DNA from: Pseudomonas salomonii
Lineage (GTDB): Bacteria; Pseudomonadota; Gammaproteobacteria; Pseudomonadales; Pseudomonadaceae
Length of the DNA: 64,000 bases
Reading direction: 5' to 3'
NCBI RefSeq assembly: GCF_900107155.1
Contig: NZ_FNOX01000007.1
Coordinates: 336,170 to 400,169 of the forward strand
How positions within the stretch are numbered: position 1 is the first letter of the stretch; each line of letters starts with the position of its first letter. This document shows, in pieces, positions 1 through 9,896 of this stretch. The position numbers were made by a program, and so were the translations under genes. The notes below the pieces were generated by a model, which was not told the DNA's origin, did no database searches, and saw only the letters and a list, made by a program, of their open reading frames with translations.

Positions 1-2
1 CC

Positions 3-239
3 CACGAACCGTGGAAGCATTTCCCGAGCGTGCGTGAGGAAGATCACACCAGCGCCAAGGACACGGTGTGGCAACAGCAGGCACGTTTCCAGGAGCTGGC
101 CCGAAACCTTGAAGCGGCCACCGGTGAATTGGTGATCGCAAGCCAGGTGCAGCCCTACAAGGCCAGCAACCTGGGGCCTGCGGTGCAGAAAGTCGAAGAT
201 GCCTGCACGGCTTGCCATAAACAGTTTCGCGACCACTGA
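3..239 (+). CDS. Cytochrome c' family protein (C-terminal part)
   Basis: The reading frame is open from the first base of the window, so this is the C-terminal 78 residues of a gene that starts outside. It ends with the haem-binding motif CTACH close to the C-terminus, followed by a short basic tail. A C-terminal CxxCH at the end of a helix is the arrangement of class II cytochromes (cytochrome c'), which are periplasmic haem proteins. A GTG at 30 could be read as a start but is internal. The exact electron partner cannot be inferred. Confidence 0.75.
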   Translation, partial: HEPWKHFPSVREEDHTSAKDTVWQQQARFQELARNLEAATGELVIASQVQPYKASNLGPAVQKVEDACTACHKQFRDH

Positions 240-245
240 CCGGTT

Positions 246-641
246 TTACTTGTCGAGCTCGTCGACAGCTTCCTGCAGTTCTTTGCGTGACTGAGCCAGC
301 TTGTCTTTGCGTTTGTTGATTTTCTCGGCATCGCCTTTTTTCATCGCCTTGTCGAGGTCGGCCTGACGGCGGCTGACCTCGTGCTTGGCGTCGAGCACCT
401 TGTTTTCGCGTTCTTTGCGCAGGGACGCATCGGTGCAGTGGGTGGTGACTTCGCTCAGGGCTTTTTCCAGGCCGGCCTGTTGCTCGCTGTTGCCATGGGC
501 CTTGGCTTGTTCGATTTGTGCGCTGATGGCCTGGCGCTTGGCGGCGCAGCCGGTGAGTTCCGGCACTTCTTCGGCGGCCAGCAGCGGCATGCTCGCCAAG
601 GTTACGGTGGTCAACAAGGCAAGTGGGGCTAGAAATTTCAT
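246..641 (-). CDS. DUF1090 family periplasmic protein
   Basis: This protein of 131 residues begins with a typical signal peptide (MKFLAPLALLTTVTLASMPL, then LAAEE). The mature part is almost entirely charged helix: an early Cys in the segment TGCAAKRQAI, a second Cys near the middle (THCTD), and a long Lys/Glu/Asp-rich coiled coil to the end. This matches the DUF1090 (YqjC-like) family of small exported proteins of unknown function. I chose the ATG at 641 over one four codons upstream because the signal peptide starts there. It converges on the cytochrome gene with only a few bases between stops. Confidence 0.75.
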   Translation of the reverse strand: MKFLAPLALLTTVTLASMPLLAAEEVPELTGCAAKRQAISAQIEQAKAHGNSEQQAGLEKALSEVTTHCTDASLRKERENKVLDAKHEVSRRQADLDKAMKKGDAEKINKRKDKLAQSRKELQEAVDELDK

Positions 642-709
642 GTGGGGCTCCAAGGTCGCAATTGGATGGCAGGGTGAATTCTGCCGGGTTAAAAGTGGCT
701 GGGCTGGGC

Positions 710-2374
710 TTAAAACCCGTCAATCCCTGCCACGCGTAGTGTTTCAGCTAACGCTTGTACGTGTGGGTCGCGAAAAAAAGCGCTCAGTTGCGCCGCGCGG
801 CCCGGGCCAATGCCGTCGGTGGCCAGCCAGGCTTGCGTGTCTTTGGCGGCCAGGGCCTGCCAGCCGCCCTCCAGATCGTTGCGCGCCGAAGGCGGTACGC
901 CCAGGGCTTTGAGCCATTGTGCAAAGGGCCGTTGCCGCGCGCTTTGCAGGCTGTCGAGCACTCGGGCCCGGCGGCGATCACCGAAGCCGTCAATGTTAGC
1001 AAGCTCTGCCGCATCCAGGGTTAACCAATCGAGAATGCCTGCGATTAGACCGGCCTGAATCAATGCGTTCCAGGTTTCCCGGCCCATATAGGGCAGGGCC
1101 AGGCCCTGATTGCTGCTCAGCCAGGTCAGGCGCGCGAGCAATTGCTCCTCGCAACCGGGGTCCAGTTGCCAGCAACTCAACGCGTGGAAGTTGCGCGCAT
1201 CCGGCACCTGCACCGCCACTCTGGTCTCGTTGCGCAGGATCACCTGCTCCAACCGCGGAATCACTTGGCCGGCAAGGCTGATGGAAACTTGATCGCCGGG
1301 GCGGATGTCCAGCGCATGCCAGTGCTTCAAGGAGCCGACGCTGACACGACGGATTTGCCGGTCGTCCAGCCGCACCGACTCCAGTTCCAGAATGGGCGTG
1401 ATACGCCCCGTGCGGCCGATCTTGAACTGTACCTTGCGCACCAGCGCCAAAGCCCTGGTTACCGGGTACTTCCACGCGACCGCCCAATACGGCGCGCCGA
1501 CCTGCCAGCGCGTGGCAGGTGCGTGCAGGGCCTGGTGCAACACCACGCCATCGCTGGCAAAGGGCAGCGGATGGTTGTACCAGTAACTGCGCCAATGCGC
1601 GGCTTCAGTGAGGTTTTGCACGGGGTGGCTGTAGCGACGGCTGTCGGTGAAGCCCCAGCGCGCGAGGGTGGCCAGCCGCGTGCTGAAGTCTGCCGGGCCT
1701 TCGGGCCAGGCCCAGACGAATAGCCCGATTCTGGAAGCCTCGGCCTCACTTAACTGTCGGCGATTCATCAGCCCGGCCACTTTGCTGCGCGCACTGAGCC
1801 CGCCGTGTTCGGACTGCACATGATCGTCAAGGCGCCAATAGAGTTCGCCTTGCAGCACCAGGTCGATGGGTTCGGGCAGTTGCTGGACAATGCCCTGGAT
1901 CTTGCGCGCAGCGGCTGTCCAATCCTGACCGAGCAGGCCGTCGCCACGGCTGATGAGTCGGCTCAGGCGGCCTTTGCGATACACCAGCGTCACCGCAACG
2001 CCGTCGACCTTGGGCTGCACCCAGACGTCCTGGCGTGTCTTGAGCCACCCACCGACGGCCTCTTCATCCACCAGCTTTTCCAGGCCGGTATGAGCGACCG
2101 GATGGGGCTGTGTACCACGCGCACCTGCCAGCGGGTTGTCCGCCGTCGACTGTGTTGGCGCAAAACACGCCTGCCACTGCGCCAGGCGTTGTCGGGCCTG
2201 GTCGTATAGCTCGTCGCTGACCGGAGACTGACCGAGCCGGTGGTAACTGTCATCCCACAGCTTGATCTGTTCGGCCAGGGTGCCGACCTGTGAGCGTGCC
2301 TCTTCGGGGCATTCCTCGGCCCAGGCCAGAAATGACAGGGCGCTGAGTACAAGGGCAATCAGTAAACGCATCAT
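710..2374 (-). CDS. ligB: NAD-dependent DNA ligase LigB
   Basis: About 554 residues. The protein has the adenylation-domain lysine motif VQPKVDGVAV (K-x-D-G), the downstream LVLQGELY and VAWKYP motifs, an OB-fold region (GRTGRITPILELE, GDQVSISLAGQVIPRL) and a C-terminal helix-hairpin-helix region. It is shorter than LigA (about 670) and lacks the BRCT domain, which fits LigB. Unusually for a ligase, the N-terminus looks like a signal peptide (LLIALVLSALSFLAWA); this is a known feature of Pseudomonas and enteric LigB entries. I chose the second ATG (2374) because an AAGGA lies five bases upstream; 2380 and 2371 are alternatives. Confidence 0.92.
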   Translation of the reverse strand: MMRLLIALVLSALSFLAWAEECPEEARSQVGTLAEQIKLWDDSYHRLGQSPVSDELYDQARQRLAQWQACFAPTQSTADNPLAGARGTQPHPVAHTGLEKLVDEEAVGGWLKTRQDVWVQPKVDGVAVTLVYRKGRLSRLISRGDGLLGQDWTAAARKIQGIVQQLPEPIDLVLQGELYWRLDDHVQSEHGGLSARSKVAGLMNRRQLSEAEASRIGLFVWAWPEGPADFSTRLATLARWGFTDSRRYSHPVQNLTEAAHWRSYWYNHPLPFASDGVVLHQALHAPATRWQVGAPYWAVAWKYPVTRALALVRKVQFKIGRTGRITPILELESVRLDDRQIRRVSVGSLKHWHALDIRPGDQVSISLAGQVIPRLEQVILRNETRVAVQVPDARNFHALSCWQLDPGCEEQLLARLTWLSSNQGLALPYMGRETWNALIQAGLIAGILDWLTLDAAELANIDGFGDRRRARVLDSLQSARQRPFAQWLKALGVPPSARNDLEGGWQALAAKDTQAWLATDGIGPGRAAQLSAFFRDPHVQALAETLRVAGIDGF

Positions 2375-2424
2375 GAGCATCCTTGCTCGGAAGGGACGCC
2401 CAGCCTAAGTGATCCCGACGGGCA

Positions 2425-2454
2425 CAAAAAAGCCCCGGCAGGGCGGGGCTTTTT
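2425..2454 (-). terminator. Rho-independent terminator upstream of ligB
   Basis: GC-rich inverted repeat AGCCCCGGCAGGGCGGGGCT flanked by A and T runs, so it can work in either direction. It lies just after the stop of the short minus-strand frame ending at 2470 and before ligB, separating the two. Confidence 0.8.
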
Positions 2455-2469
2455 ACCGGGTGTTTCCAG

Positions 2470-2643
2470 CTACCTGAACAGGCCGCCCAATGCTTTCACC
2501 GCTTGGTACTTTTCCATCGTGGCGTCCTGTGTTTGCTGCTTGGCATCGACCTTGGGCTGGGGCTCCGCGAGTTTGTTACAGCCTTTGTTGAGCTGCGCCT
2601 GTGCCGGTTTAGGGGCCTGGATGCTCAGCAGGTCAACATGCAA
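2470..2643 (-). pseudogene. Small ORF or 5'-truncated remnant between two terminators
   Basis: The minus strand carries a 57-codon frame ending in a Lys/Gln-rich tail (AEPQPKVDAKQQTQD, then KYQAVKALGGLFR). The only possible start is a TTG at 2643, directly preceded by an in-frame TGA. There is no ribosome-binding site, no signal peptide, and only 19 bases between this start and the metK terminator at 2663, so no room for a promoter. The codon use looks coding and a terminator follows. I read it as the surviving 3' end of a small gene whose front was lost. It was not recognised as a known family. Confidence 0.4.
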
Positions 2644-2662
2644 AGGTCATTGCGCAGGCCAT

Positions 2663-2697
2663 AAAAAGCCCCGCCGGGCGAACCTGGCGGGGCTTTT
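2663..2697 (-). terminator. Rho-independent terminator of metK
   Basis: Strong hairpin with stem AAGCCCCGCC / GGCGGGGCTT and flanking A and T runs, beginning 15 bases beyond the metK stop codon on the minus strand. Confidence 0.85.
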
Positions 2698-2711
2698 GGT
2701 GCAACGCGTGC

Positions 2712-3902
<1,191 letters not shown>

Positions 3903-3921
3903 CTCGATGTTTTCCTGATAT

Positions 3922-4917
3922 TTACCGATGGTGAGTGTCGCCAGTCGGTCGCTGAAAGTGGCGGACCTGGATCTGGAAACCATTACGTAAACCTACATAG
4001 AGGCTTTCCCCGGGAACGAGTCCCGCAGCGGTGGCCCAACGGGCCAGATCGTCCTGTTCAAAACCCAACCAGAGATCACCGCAGGCCTCCTTGGCCCAAT
4101 TCTGGTTGTGGCTGCATAAATCTGTGACCAGCAGGCTGCCGCCCGGTTGCAGCAAATTCGCCATCTGCTTGAGGGCTTCGGCGGGGGCGGCAAAGTGGTG
4201 CAAGACCATGTTCAGCACCACGCAGTCGGCCCGCAGGCTGGTGTCATTCAACGCGTCGGCCAGCTGCAGGCTGACGTTGCGCAGCGCTTCGCGCTCGCAC
4301 AGCTGGCGCGCCAGCTCAAGCATTGCCGGGCTGTTGTCCAGCGCCGTCACCTGCTTGAAGCGGCGTGCCAGTTCCGGCAAGAAGCCACCGTCGCCGGGGC
4401 CGACTTCCAGCGCCGTCGCCTCATCACTGAAGCTCAGCTTGTCCAACAGCGCCAGTACGCTTTCGCGGTATTGGGGCAAACCGGCGATCAGGTCCTGTTG
4501 GGCGCGAAACTTCTCGGCTACCCGTGAGAAAAAGTCCTGGCTGGCGGCGGCGCGTTGCCCGTGGACCTGGCTGATGCGCGACTGCACGTCGCTGGGCAAG
4601 CCCAAACTGTCTACCTCGTCGAGCAGGGCGGCGTGCAACTTGCCGCCGAGCAACTCGGTGTGGGGCAGGGCGCGACGATAAAAAATCGCATTGCCTTCTC
4701 GGCGTGTGGCGACCAGCTCGGCCTGGGCCAGCACCTTAAGGTGGTGGCTCATGCCGGATTGGCCGATGGCAAAGATCTGCGCCAGTTCCAGCACGCCAAA
4801 AGAGTCGTTGGCCAGTGCGCGCAGCACGTTCAGGCGCAACGGATCACCGGCGGCCTTGCATAAGGCAGCCAGCTCATCGCTGTCGTCGGGACGCAAGGAA
4901 GGCACGGGTAGGTTCAT
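3922..4917 (-). CDS. sahR: ArsR-type regulator with SAM-methyltransferase domain (SahR-like)
   Basis: 331 residues in two domains. Residues about 10-90 are an ArsR-type winged helix (DPLRLNVLRAL, SGMSHHLKVLAQAELV). Residues about 165-320 are a class I methyltransferase fold with the cofactor loop EVGPGDGG at 171-178. This architecture next to metK is that of SahR, the S-adenosylhomocysteine-responsive regulator of methionine-cycle genes in Proteobacteria; assignment to SahR is by architecture and context. The metal-binding Cys pairs of classic ArsR proteins are absent, so the ligand is more likely SAH than a metal. A perfect palindrome 41-66 bases upstream of the start suggests autoregulation of sahR-metK. 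Confidence 0.85.
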   Translation of the reverse strand: MNLPVPSLRPDDSDELAALCKAAGDPLRLNVLRALANDSFGVLELAQIFAIGQSGMSHHLKVLAQAELVATRREGNAIFYRRALPHTELLGGKLHAALLDEVDSLGLPSDVQSRISQVHGQRAAASQDFFSRVAEKFRAQQDLIAGLPQYRESVLALLDKLSFSDEATALEVGPGDGGFLPELARRFKQVTALDNSPAMLELARQLCEREALRNVSLQLADALNDTSLRADCVVLNMVLHHFAAPAEALKQMANLLQPGGSLLVTDLCSHNQNWAKEACGDLWLGFEQDDLARWATAAGLVPGESLYVGLRNGFQIQVRHFQRPTGDTHHR

Positions 4918-4957
4918 AAGGCCAGCAGTCTAGTGACGGGTGGAAATCCTCGCAAGG

Positions 4958-4983
4958 CCAATATCAAAAAGTTTTGATATTGG
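4958..4983. promoter_or_regulatory. Palindromic operator, probable SahR site
   Basis: Perfect inverted repeat with 12-base arms CCAATATCAAAA and TTTTGATATTGG separated by AG. It lies between the divergent sahR-metK and tktA genes, 41 bases from the sahR start. Symmetry and AT-rich core fit a dimeric winged-helix regulator; the link to SahR is inferred from position. Confidence 0.7.
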
Positions 4984-5176
4984 TCGATAATCGGTCGTTA
5001 TAAGCCGCCGCTATAACCTTTAGGCGAAGCGGTGGGCCGTTTCTGCAAGCCAATGCCGGGCAAACCGCAGGAAAAACACCTTCAAGTGACTATCTGTCAT
5101 TGCCCGCAGGCGGTGGCTGAGGGAAAATGCCGGTCCTTTTTTCCGTTTCTTCTATTCAAACCCCAGGAGATCAGCG

Positions 5177-7174
5177 ATGCCCAGCCGTCGTGAGCGTGCC
5201 AACGCCATTCGTGCCCTCAGCATGGATGCCGTGCAAAAAGCCAACAGCGGCCATCCCGGTGCCCCGATGGGCATGGCGGATATCGCCGAGGTACTTTGGC
5301 GTGACTACCTGAAACACAACCCGAGCAACCCGTCTTTCGCCGACCGTGACCGCTTCGTGCTGTCCAACGGCCACGGTTCGATGCTGATCTACTCGCTGCT
5401 GCACCTGACCGGCTACGACGTCACCATCGATGACCTCAAGAGCTTCCGCCAGCTGCACAGCCGCACGCCGGGCCACCCGGAATTCGGTTACACCCCGGGC
5501 GTCGAAACCACCACCGGTCCGCTGGGTCAAGGCCTGGCCAACGCCGTGGGCTTCGCTCTGGCTGAAAAAGTATTGGGCGCGCAGTTCAACCGCCCTGGCC
5601 ACGACATCGTCGACCACCACACCTATGTGTTCCTGGGTGATGGCTGCATGATGGAAGGCATTTCCCACGAAGTCGCGTCCCTGGCCGGCACCCTGGGCCT
5701 GGGCAAGCTGATTGCCTTCTACGATGACAACGGCATCTCCATCGACGGCGAAGTCGAAGGCTGGTTCACCGACGACACGCCAAAGCGTTTCGAAGCCTAC
5801 AACTGGCAAGTGATCCGCAACGTTGACGGCCACGATCCGGAAGAGATCAAGACCGCCATCGACACCGCCCGCAAGAGCGAGCAGCCGACCCTGATCTGCT
5901 GCAAGACCATCATCGGTTTCGGCTCGCCGAACAAGCAAGGTAAAGAAGACTGCCACGGCGCCCCATTGGGTGACGCGGAAATCGCCCTGGCTCGCGAAGC
6001 GCTGAAGTGGAACCACGGCCCGTTCGAAATCCCGGCGGACATCTACGCCGAGTGGAGCGCCAAGGAAAAAGGCCTGGCCGCCGAAGCCGAGTGGGACCAG
6101 CGTTTTGCTGCCTACTCCGCCGAATTCCCGGAATTGGCCAACGAGCTGGTACGCCGCCTGGCCGGTGACCTGCCTGCCGACTTCTCGGAAAAAGCCTCGG
6201 CCTACATCGCCGAAGTCGCAGCCAAGGGCGAGACCATCGCCAGCCGTAAAGCCAGCCAGAACACCCTGAACGCCTTTGGCCCATTGCTGCCCGAGATCCT
6301 CGGCGGTTCGGCTGACCTGGCCGGTTCCAACCTGACCCTTTGGAAAGGCTGCAAAGGTGTGTCGGCCGAAGACGCCAGCGGCAACTACATGTACTACGGC
6401 GTGCGCGAGTTCGGCATGAGCGCCATCATGAACGGCGTGTCCCTGCACGGCGGCCTGGTGCCTTACGGCGCGACCTTCCTGATGTTCATGGAATACGCGC
6501 GTAACGCGGTACGTATGGCCGCGCTGATGAAGAAGCGCGTGATCCATGTGTACACCCACGACTCCATCGGCCTGGGCGAAGACGGCCCGACGCACCAGCC
6601 GGTCGAGCAACTGACCAGCCTGCGTACCACGCCGAACCTGGATTGCTGGCGCCCAGCCGACGCGGTGGAATCCGCGGTGGCCTGGAAGCACGCGATCGAG
6701 CGCAAGGACGGCCCTTCGGCGCTGATCTTCTCGCGTCAGAACCTGCAACACCAGGTGCGTACCGACGCGCAGATCGCCAACATCAGCCGTGGCGGTTATG
6801 TGCTCAAGGACTGCATCGGCGAGCCGGAACTGATCCTGATCTCCACCGGTTCCGAAGTCGGCCTGACGGTTCAAGCCTACGACAAGCTGACCGCCCAGGG
6901 CCGCAACGTTCGCGTGGTGTCCATGCCGTGCACCAGCCTGTTCGAAGCCCAGGACGCGGACTACAAGCAATCGGTGCTGCCGTTGCAGGTCAGCGCACGT
7001 ATCGCCATCGAAGCGGCGCACGCCGACTACTGGTACAAGTACGTGGGCCTGGAAGGCCGCGTGATCGGCATGACCACCTACGGTGAGTCGGCGCCGGCGC
7101 CAGCCTTGTTCGAAGAGTTCGGTTTCACCCTGGAAAACATCCTGGGTCAGGCTGAAGAGCTGCTGGAAGACTAA
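5177..7174 (+). CDS. tktA: Transketolase
   Basis: 665 residues, normal for transketolase. It transfers two-carbon units between sugar phosphates using thiamine diphosphate and connects the pentose phosphate pathway to glycolysis. Seen: substrate-binding HSRTPGHPEFGYTPGVE, the ThDP/Mg motif GDGCMMEGISHE...DDN around residues 155-187, and the central THDSIGLGEDGPTHQP loop. A good AGGAG lies eight bases before the ATG. It is first of a cluster with epd, pgk and fba on the same strand, as in other pseudomonads, though a 95 bp repeat separates it from epd. Confidence 0.97.
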   Translation: MPSRRERANAIRALSMDAVQKANSGHPGAPMGMADIAEVLWRDYLKHNPSNPSFADRDRFVLSNGHGSMLIYSLLHLTGYDVTIDDLKSFRQLHSRTPGHPEFGYTPGVETTTGPLGQGLANAVGFALAEKVLGAQFNRPGHDIVDHHTYVFLGDGCMMEGISHEVASLAGTLGLGKLIAFYDDNGISIDGEVEGWFTDDTPKRFEAYNWQVIRNVDGHDPEEIKTAIDTARKSEQPTLICCKTIIGFGSPNKQGKEDCHGAPLGDAEIALAREALKWNHGPFEIPADIYAEWSAKEKGLAAEAEWDQRFAAYSAEFPELANELVRRLAGDLPADFSEKASAYIAEVAAKGETIASRKASQNTLNAFGPLLPEILGGSADLAGSNLTLWKGCKGVSAEDASGNYMYYGVREFGMSAIMNGVSLHGGLVPYGATFLMFMEYARNAVRMAALMKKRVIHVYTHDSIGLGEDGPTHQPVEQLTSLRTTPNLDCWRPADAVESAVAWKHAIERKDGPSALIFSRQNLQHQVRTDAQIANISRGGYVLKDCIGEPELILISTGSEVGLTVQAYDKLTAQGRNVRVVSMPCTSLFEAQDADYKQSVLPLQVSARIAIEAAHADYWYKYVGLEGRVIGMTTYGESAPAPALFEEFGFTLENILGQAEELLED

Positions 7175-7205
7175 GGCTGTAGATTGAGGTGGCTGTGCCG
7201 GCCTC

Positions 7206-7300
7206 TTCGCGAGCAAGCCCGCTCCCACATTTGACCGGGTTCACACAGTTGCAATTGTGAACCCATTCAAGTGTGGGAGCGGGCTTGCTCGCGAAAGCGG
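7206..7300. repeat. REPIN, family A (A1/A1)
   Basis: Two inverted REP copies (core GGGAGCGGGCTTGCTCGCGA) flank a short spacer that is itself an inverted repeat (GGGTTCACA / TGTGAACCC), so the whole forms a long hairpin. It lies between tktA and epd. Confidence 0.9.
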
Positions 7301-7340
7301 TCTAACCGCCACCCCATTACCCAAGGTAATCGAGAACCCC

Positions 7341-8396
7341 ATGCCTCAACCGCGTCCCTACAAAGTTGCACTCAACGGCTACGGCCGCATTGGTCGTTGC
7401 GTCTTGCGTGCGCTGTTCGAGCGAGGGGCGGCGGCCGGGTTTGAAATTGTGGCGATCAACGATTTGGCCGACATGGCCAGCATCGAATACCTGACACGCT
7501 TTGACTCCACCCACGGCCGCTTCCCCGGCGAAGTGCGGGTTGAGGGCGATTGTCTGCATATTAACGGCACCTGCGTGAAGGTCTTGCGCAGTGCCACCCC
7601 CGAAGGCATCGACTGGAAAGCACTGGGCGTTGACCTGGTGCTGGAATGTTCCGGTGTCTATCACACCCGTGCCGACGGCCAGCGTTTTCTCGACGCCGGC
7701 GCGCCGCGTGTGCTGTTTTCCCAGCCGATGGCCAGCGAGGCGGATGTCGACGCCACCGTCGTCTACGGCATCAACCAGGATTGCCTGACCGGCGATGAGC
7801 TGCTGGTGTCCAACGCCTCCTGCACCACCAACTGCAGCGTGCCGCTGTTGCGCCTGCTGGATCAGGCGATTGGCCTGGATTACGTGTCGATCACCACTAT
7901 TCACTCGGCGATGAACGACCAACCGGTGATCGACGCCTATCATCATGAAGACCTGCGCCGCACGCGCTCGGCGTTCCAGTCAGTGATTCCGGTGTCTACC
8001 GGCCTGGCCCGTGGCATCGAGCGACTGTTGCCGGAACTTGCCGGGCGAATCCAGGCCAAAGCCGTACGGGTGCCGACGGTGAACGTGTCCTGTCTGGACA
8101 TCACCATGCAAACCGTCAGCGACACTGACGCGACAGAGGTCAACCGGATCCTGCGCGACGCCGCCACCAGCGGCCCGCTCAAGGGCCTGCTGGCCTACAC
8201 CGAGTTGCCGCACGCCAGTTGTGATTTCAACCATGACCCGCATTCGGCGATTGTCGATGCCAGCCAGACCCGCGTTTCCGGCCCCAGGCTGGTGAACATC
8301 CTGGCGTGGTTCGACAACGAATGGGGCTTTGCCAACCGCATGTTGGATGTTGCAGGGCACTATCTGCACATCGCCACTAAACAACCTCAACAGTAA
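7341..8396 (+). CDS. epd: D-erythrose-4-phosphate dehydrogenase
   Basis: 351 residues of the GAPDH superfamily: NAD-binding LNGYGRIGRCVLRAL at the N-terminus and the active-site SNASCTTNCSVPLL with the nucleophilic Cys. Its place between tktA and pgk, and its family features, point to erythrose-4-phosphate dehydrogenase, which makes 4-phosphoerythronate for pyridoxal phosphate synthesis, rather than glycolytic GAPDH. The frame extends 28 codons upstream, but that part is translated REPIN; the ATG at 7341 gives the conserved MPQPRPYKVALNGYGRIG start. Confidence 0.93.
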   Translation: MPQPRPYKVALNGYGRIGRCVLRALFERGAAAGFEIVAINDLADMASIEYLTRFDSTHGRFPGEVRVEGDCLHINGTCVKVLRSATPEGIDWKALGVDLVLECSGVYHTRADGQRFLDAGAPRVLFSQPMASEADVDATVVYGINQDCLTGDELLVSNASCTTNCSVPLLRLLDQAIGLDYVSITTIHSAMNDQPVIDAYHHEDLRRTRSAFQSVIPVSTGLARGIERLLPELAGRIQAKAVRVPTVNVSCLDITMQTVSDTDATEVNRILRDAATSGPLKGLLAYTELPHASCDFNHDPHSAIVDASQTRVSGPRLVNILAWFDNEWGFANRMLDVAGHYLHIATKQPQQ

Positions 8397-8413
8397 TTCA
8401 GGAACTGCGACCC

Positions 8414-9577
8414 ATGACCGTGTTGAAGATGACCGACCTCGATCTGCAAGGTAAGCGCGTACTGATTCGCGAAGACCTCAACGTCCCAGTCAAGGACGGT
8501 GTTGTCACCAGCGATGCGCGAATCCTGGCCTCGCTGCCGACCATCAAGCTGGCCCTGGAAAAAGGCGCGGCCGTGATGGTCTGCTCCCACTTGGGTCGCC
8601 CGACCGAAGGTGAGTTCAGCGCCGAAAACAGCCTCAAGCCTGTAGCCGACTACCTGAGCAAGGCCCTGGGCCGTGACGTGCCGCTGGTAGCCGACTACCT
8701 GGGCGGCGTTGACGTTAAGCCTGGCGACATCGTGCTGTTCGAAAACGTGCGCTTTAACAAAGGCGAGAAAAAGAACAGCGACGAACTGGCCCAGCAATAC
8801 GCGGCCCTGTGCGACGTGTTCGTGATGGACGCTTTCGGCACCGCGCACCGCGCCGAAGGCTCGACTCACGGCGTGGCCAAGTTTGCCAAAGTCGCCGCTG
8901 CTGGCCCGTTGCTGGCCGCTGAACTGGATGCGCTGGGCAAGGCCCTGGGCGCACCGGCCCAACCGATGGCGGCCATTGTTGCCGGCTCCAAAGTGTCCAC
9001 CAAGCTGGACGTGCTCAACAGCCTCAGCACCATCTGCAATCAGCTGATTGTCGGCGGCGGCATCGCCAACACCTTCCTCGCCGCAGCCGGGCACCCGGTG
9101 GGCAAATCGCTGTATGAGCCGGACCTGCTCGACACCGCCCGCGCCATCGCCGCCAAAGTCAGCGTGCCGCTGCCGGTGGACGTGGTGGTTGCCAAGGAAT
9201 TCGCCGAAAGCGCCGAAGCCACCGTCAAGCTGATTGCTGACGTGGCGGCTGACGACATGATCCTGGATATCGGCCCACAAACGGCGGCTAACTTCGCGCA
9301 ACTGCTGAAAGCCTCCCAGACCATTCTGTGGAACGGCCCGGTCGGTGTGTTTGAGTTCGACCAGTTCGGCAACGGCACCAAAGTGCTGGCCCAGGCGATT
9401 GCCGACAGCTCGGCATTCTCCATCGCCGGCGGCGGTGACACCCTGGCCGCCATCGATAAATATGGCGTTGCTGACCAGATCTCCTACATTTCTACCGGTG
9501 GTGGCGCATTCCTCGAATTCGTCGAAGGCAAAGTGCTGCCGGCCGTTGAAGTGCTGGAAACCCGAGCCAAAGGTTAA
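8414..9577 (+). CDS. pgk: Phosphoglycerate kinase
   Basis: 387 residues, the usual size. It transfers phosphate between 1,3-bisphosphoglycerate and ADP. Signatures: N-terminal GKRVLIREDLNVPVKDG, substrate-binding SHLGRPTEG, nucleotide-binding AAIVAGSKVSTKLDVL, and C-terminal IAGGGDTLAAI / STGGGAFLEFVEG. It starts 17 bases after epd, so epd-pgk form one transcription unit. Confidence 0.97.
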   Translation: MTVLKMTDLDLQGKRVLIREDLNVPVKDGVVTSDARILASLPTIKLALEKGAAVMVCSHLGRPTEGEFSAENSLKPVADYLSKALGRDVPLVADYLGGVDVKPGDIVLFENVRFNKGEKKNSDELAQQYAALCDVFVMDAFGTAHRAEGSTHGVAKFAKVAAAGPLLAAELDALGKALGAPAQPMAAIVAGSKVSTKLDVLNSLSTICNQLIVGGGIANTFLAAAGHPVGKSLYEPDLLDTARAIAAKVSVPLPVDVVVAKEFAESAEATVKLIADVAADDMILDIGPQTAANFAQLLKASQTILWNGPVGVFEFDQFGNGTKVLAQAIADSSAFSIAGGGDTLAAIDKYGVADQISYISTGGGAFLEFVEGKVLPAVEVLETRAKG

Positions 9578-9606
9578 GGCTCGTGATCCGGAAAAGGAGC
9601 ATTCCC

Positions 9607-9834
9607 ATGATCAAGTCGTTGGCACTGGTGATCGCAGCGGGCCTGTTGGCCGGCTGCGGCAGCACGCCAAGCGCTGCGCCCGAGGCGCAAGCGCCTGGGG
9701 CGGCGCCGAAAAAAAGCTGCTACCAGGCCGACTGGCAAGCCGAAACCATGCCGGTGATCAACAAGCGCATCGGCAATGAACGGCTGGAACAATACGACGC
9801 CGCGCCCAACGGTCAGGAACAGGGTTGCCCATGA
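9607..9834 (+). CDS. Small lipoprotein of unknown function
   Basis: 75 residues. A lipoprotein signal peptide (IKSLALVIAAGLLAGCGS) ends in the lipobox LAGC; the mature part is Ala/Pro-rich, then short and polar with two further Cys. A GGAAAAGGAGC ribosome-binding site precedes the ATG at 9607; an upstream GTG in the same frame has none. It lies 29 bases after pgk and ahead of a second small lipoprotein gene. I do not recognise a family. Confidence 0.75.
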   Translation: MIKSLALVIAAGLLAGCGSTPSAAPEAQAPGAAPKKSCYQADWQAETMPVINKRIGNERLEQYDAAPNGQEQGCP

Positions 9835-9896
9835 CGGGTCTGATCAACTAACCGACAGCAGTGGCGGCCCTTGGGGCCGTCGTTCGAGGAGTGGCA

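Noticed and set aside
5171..7228. 685-codon minus-strand frame opposite tktA
   Set aside because: Shadow of tktA; begins inside translated REP sequence.
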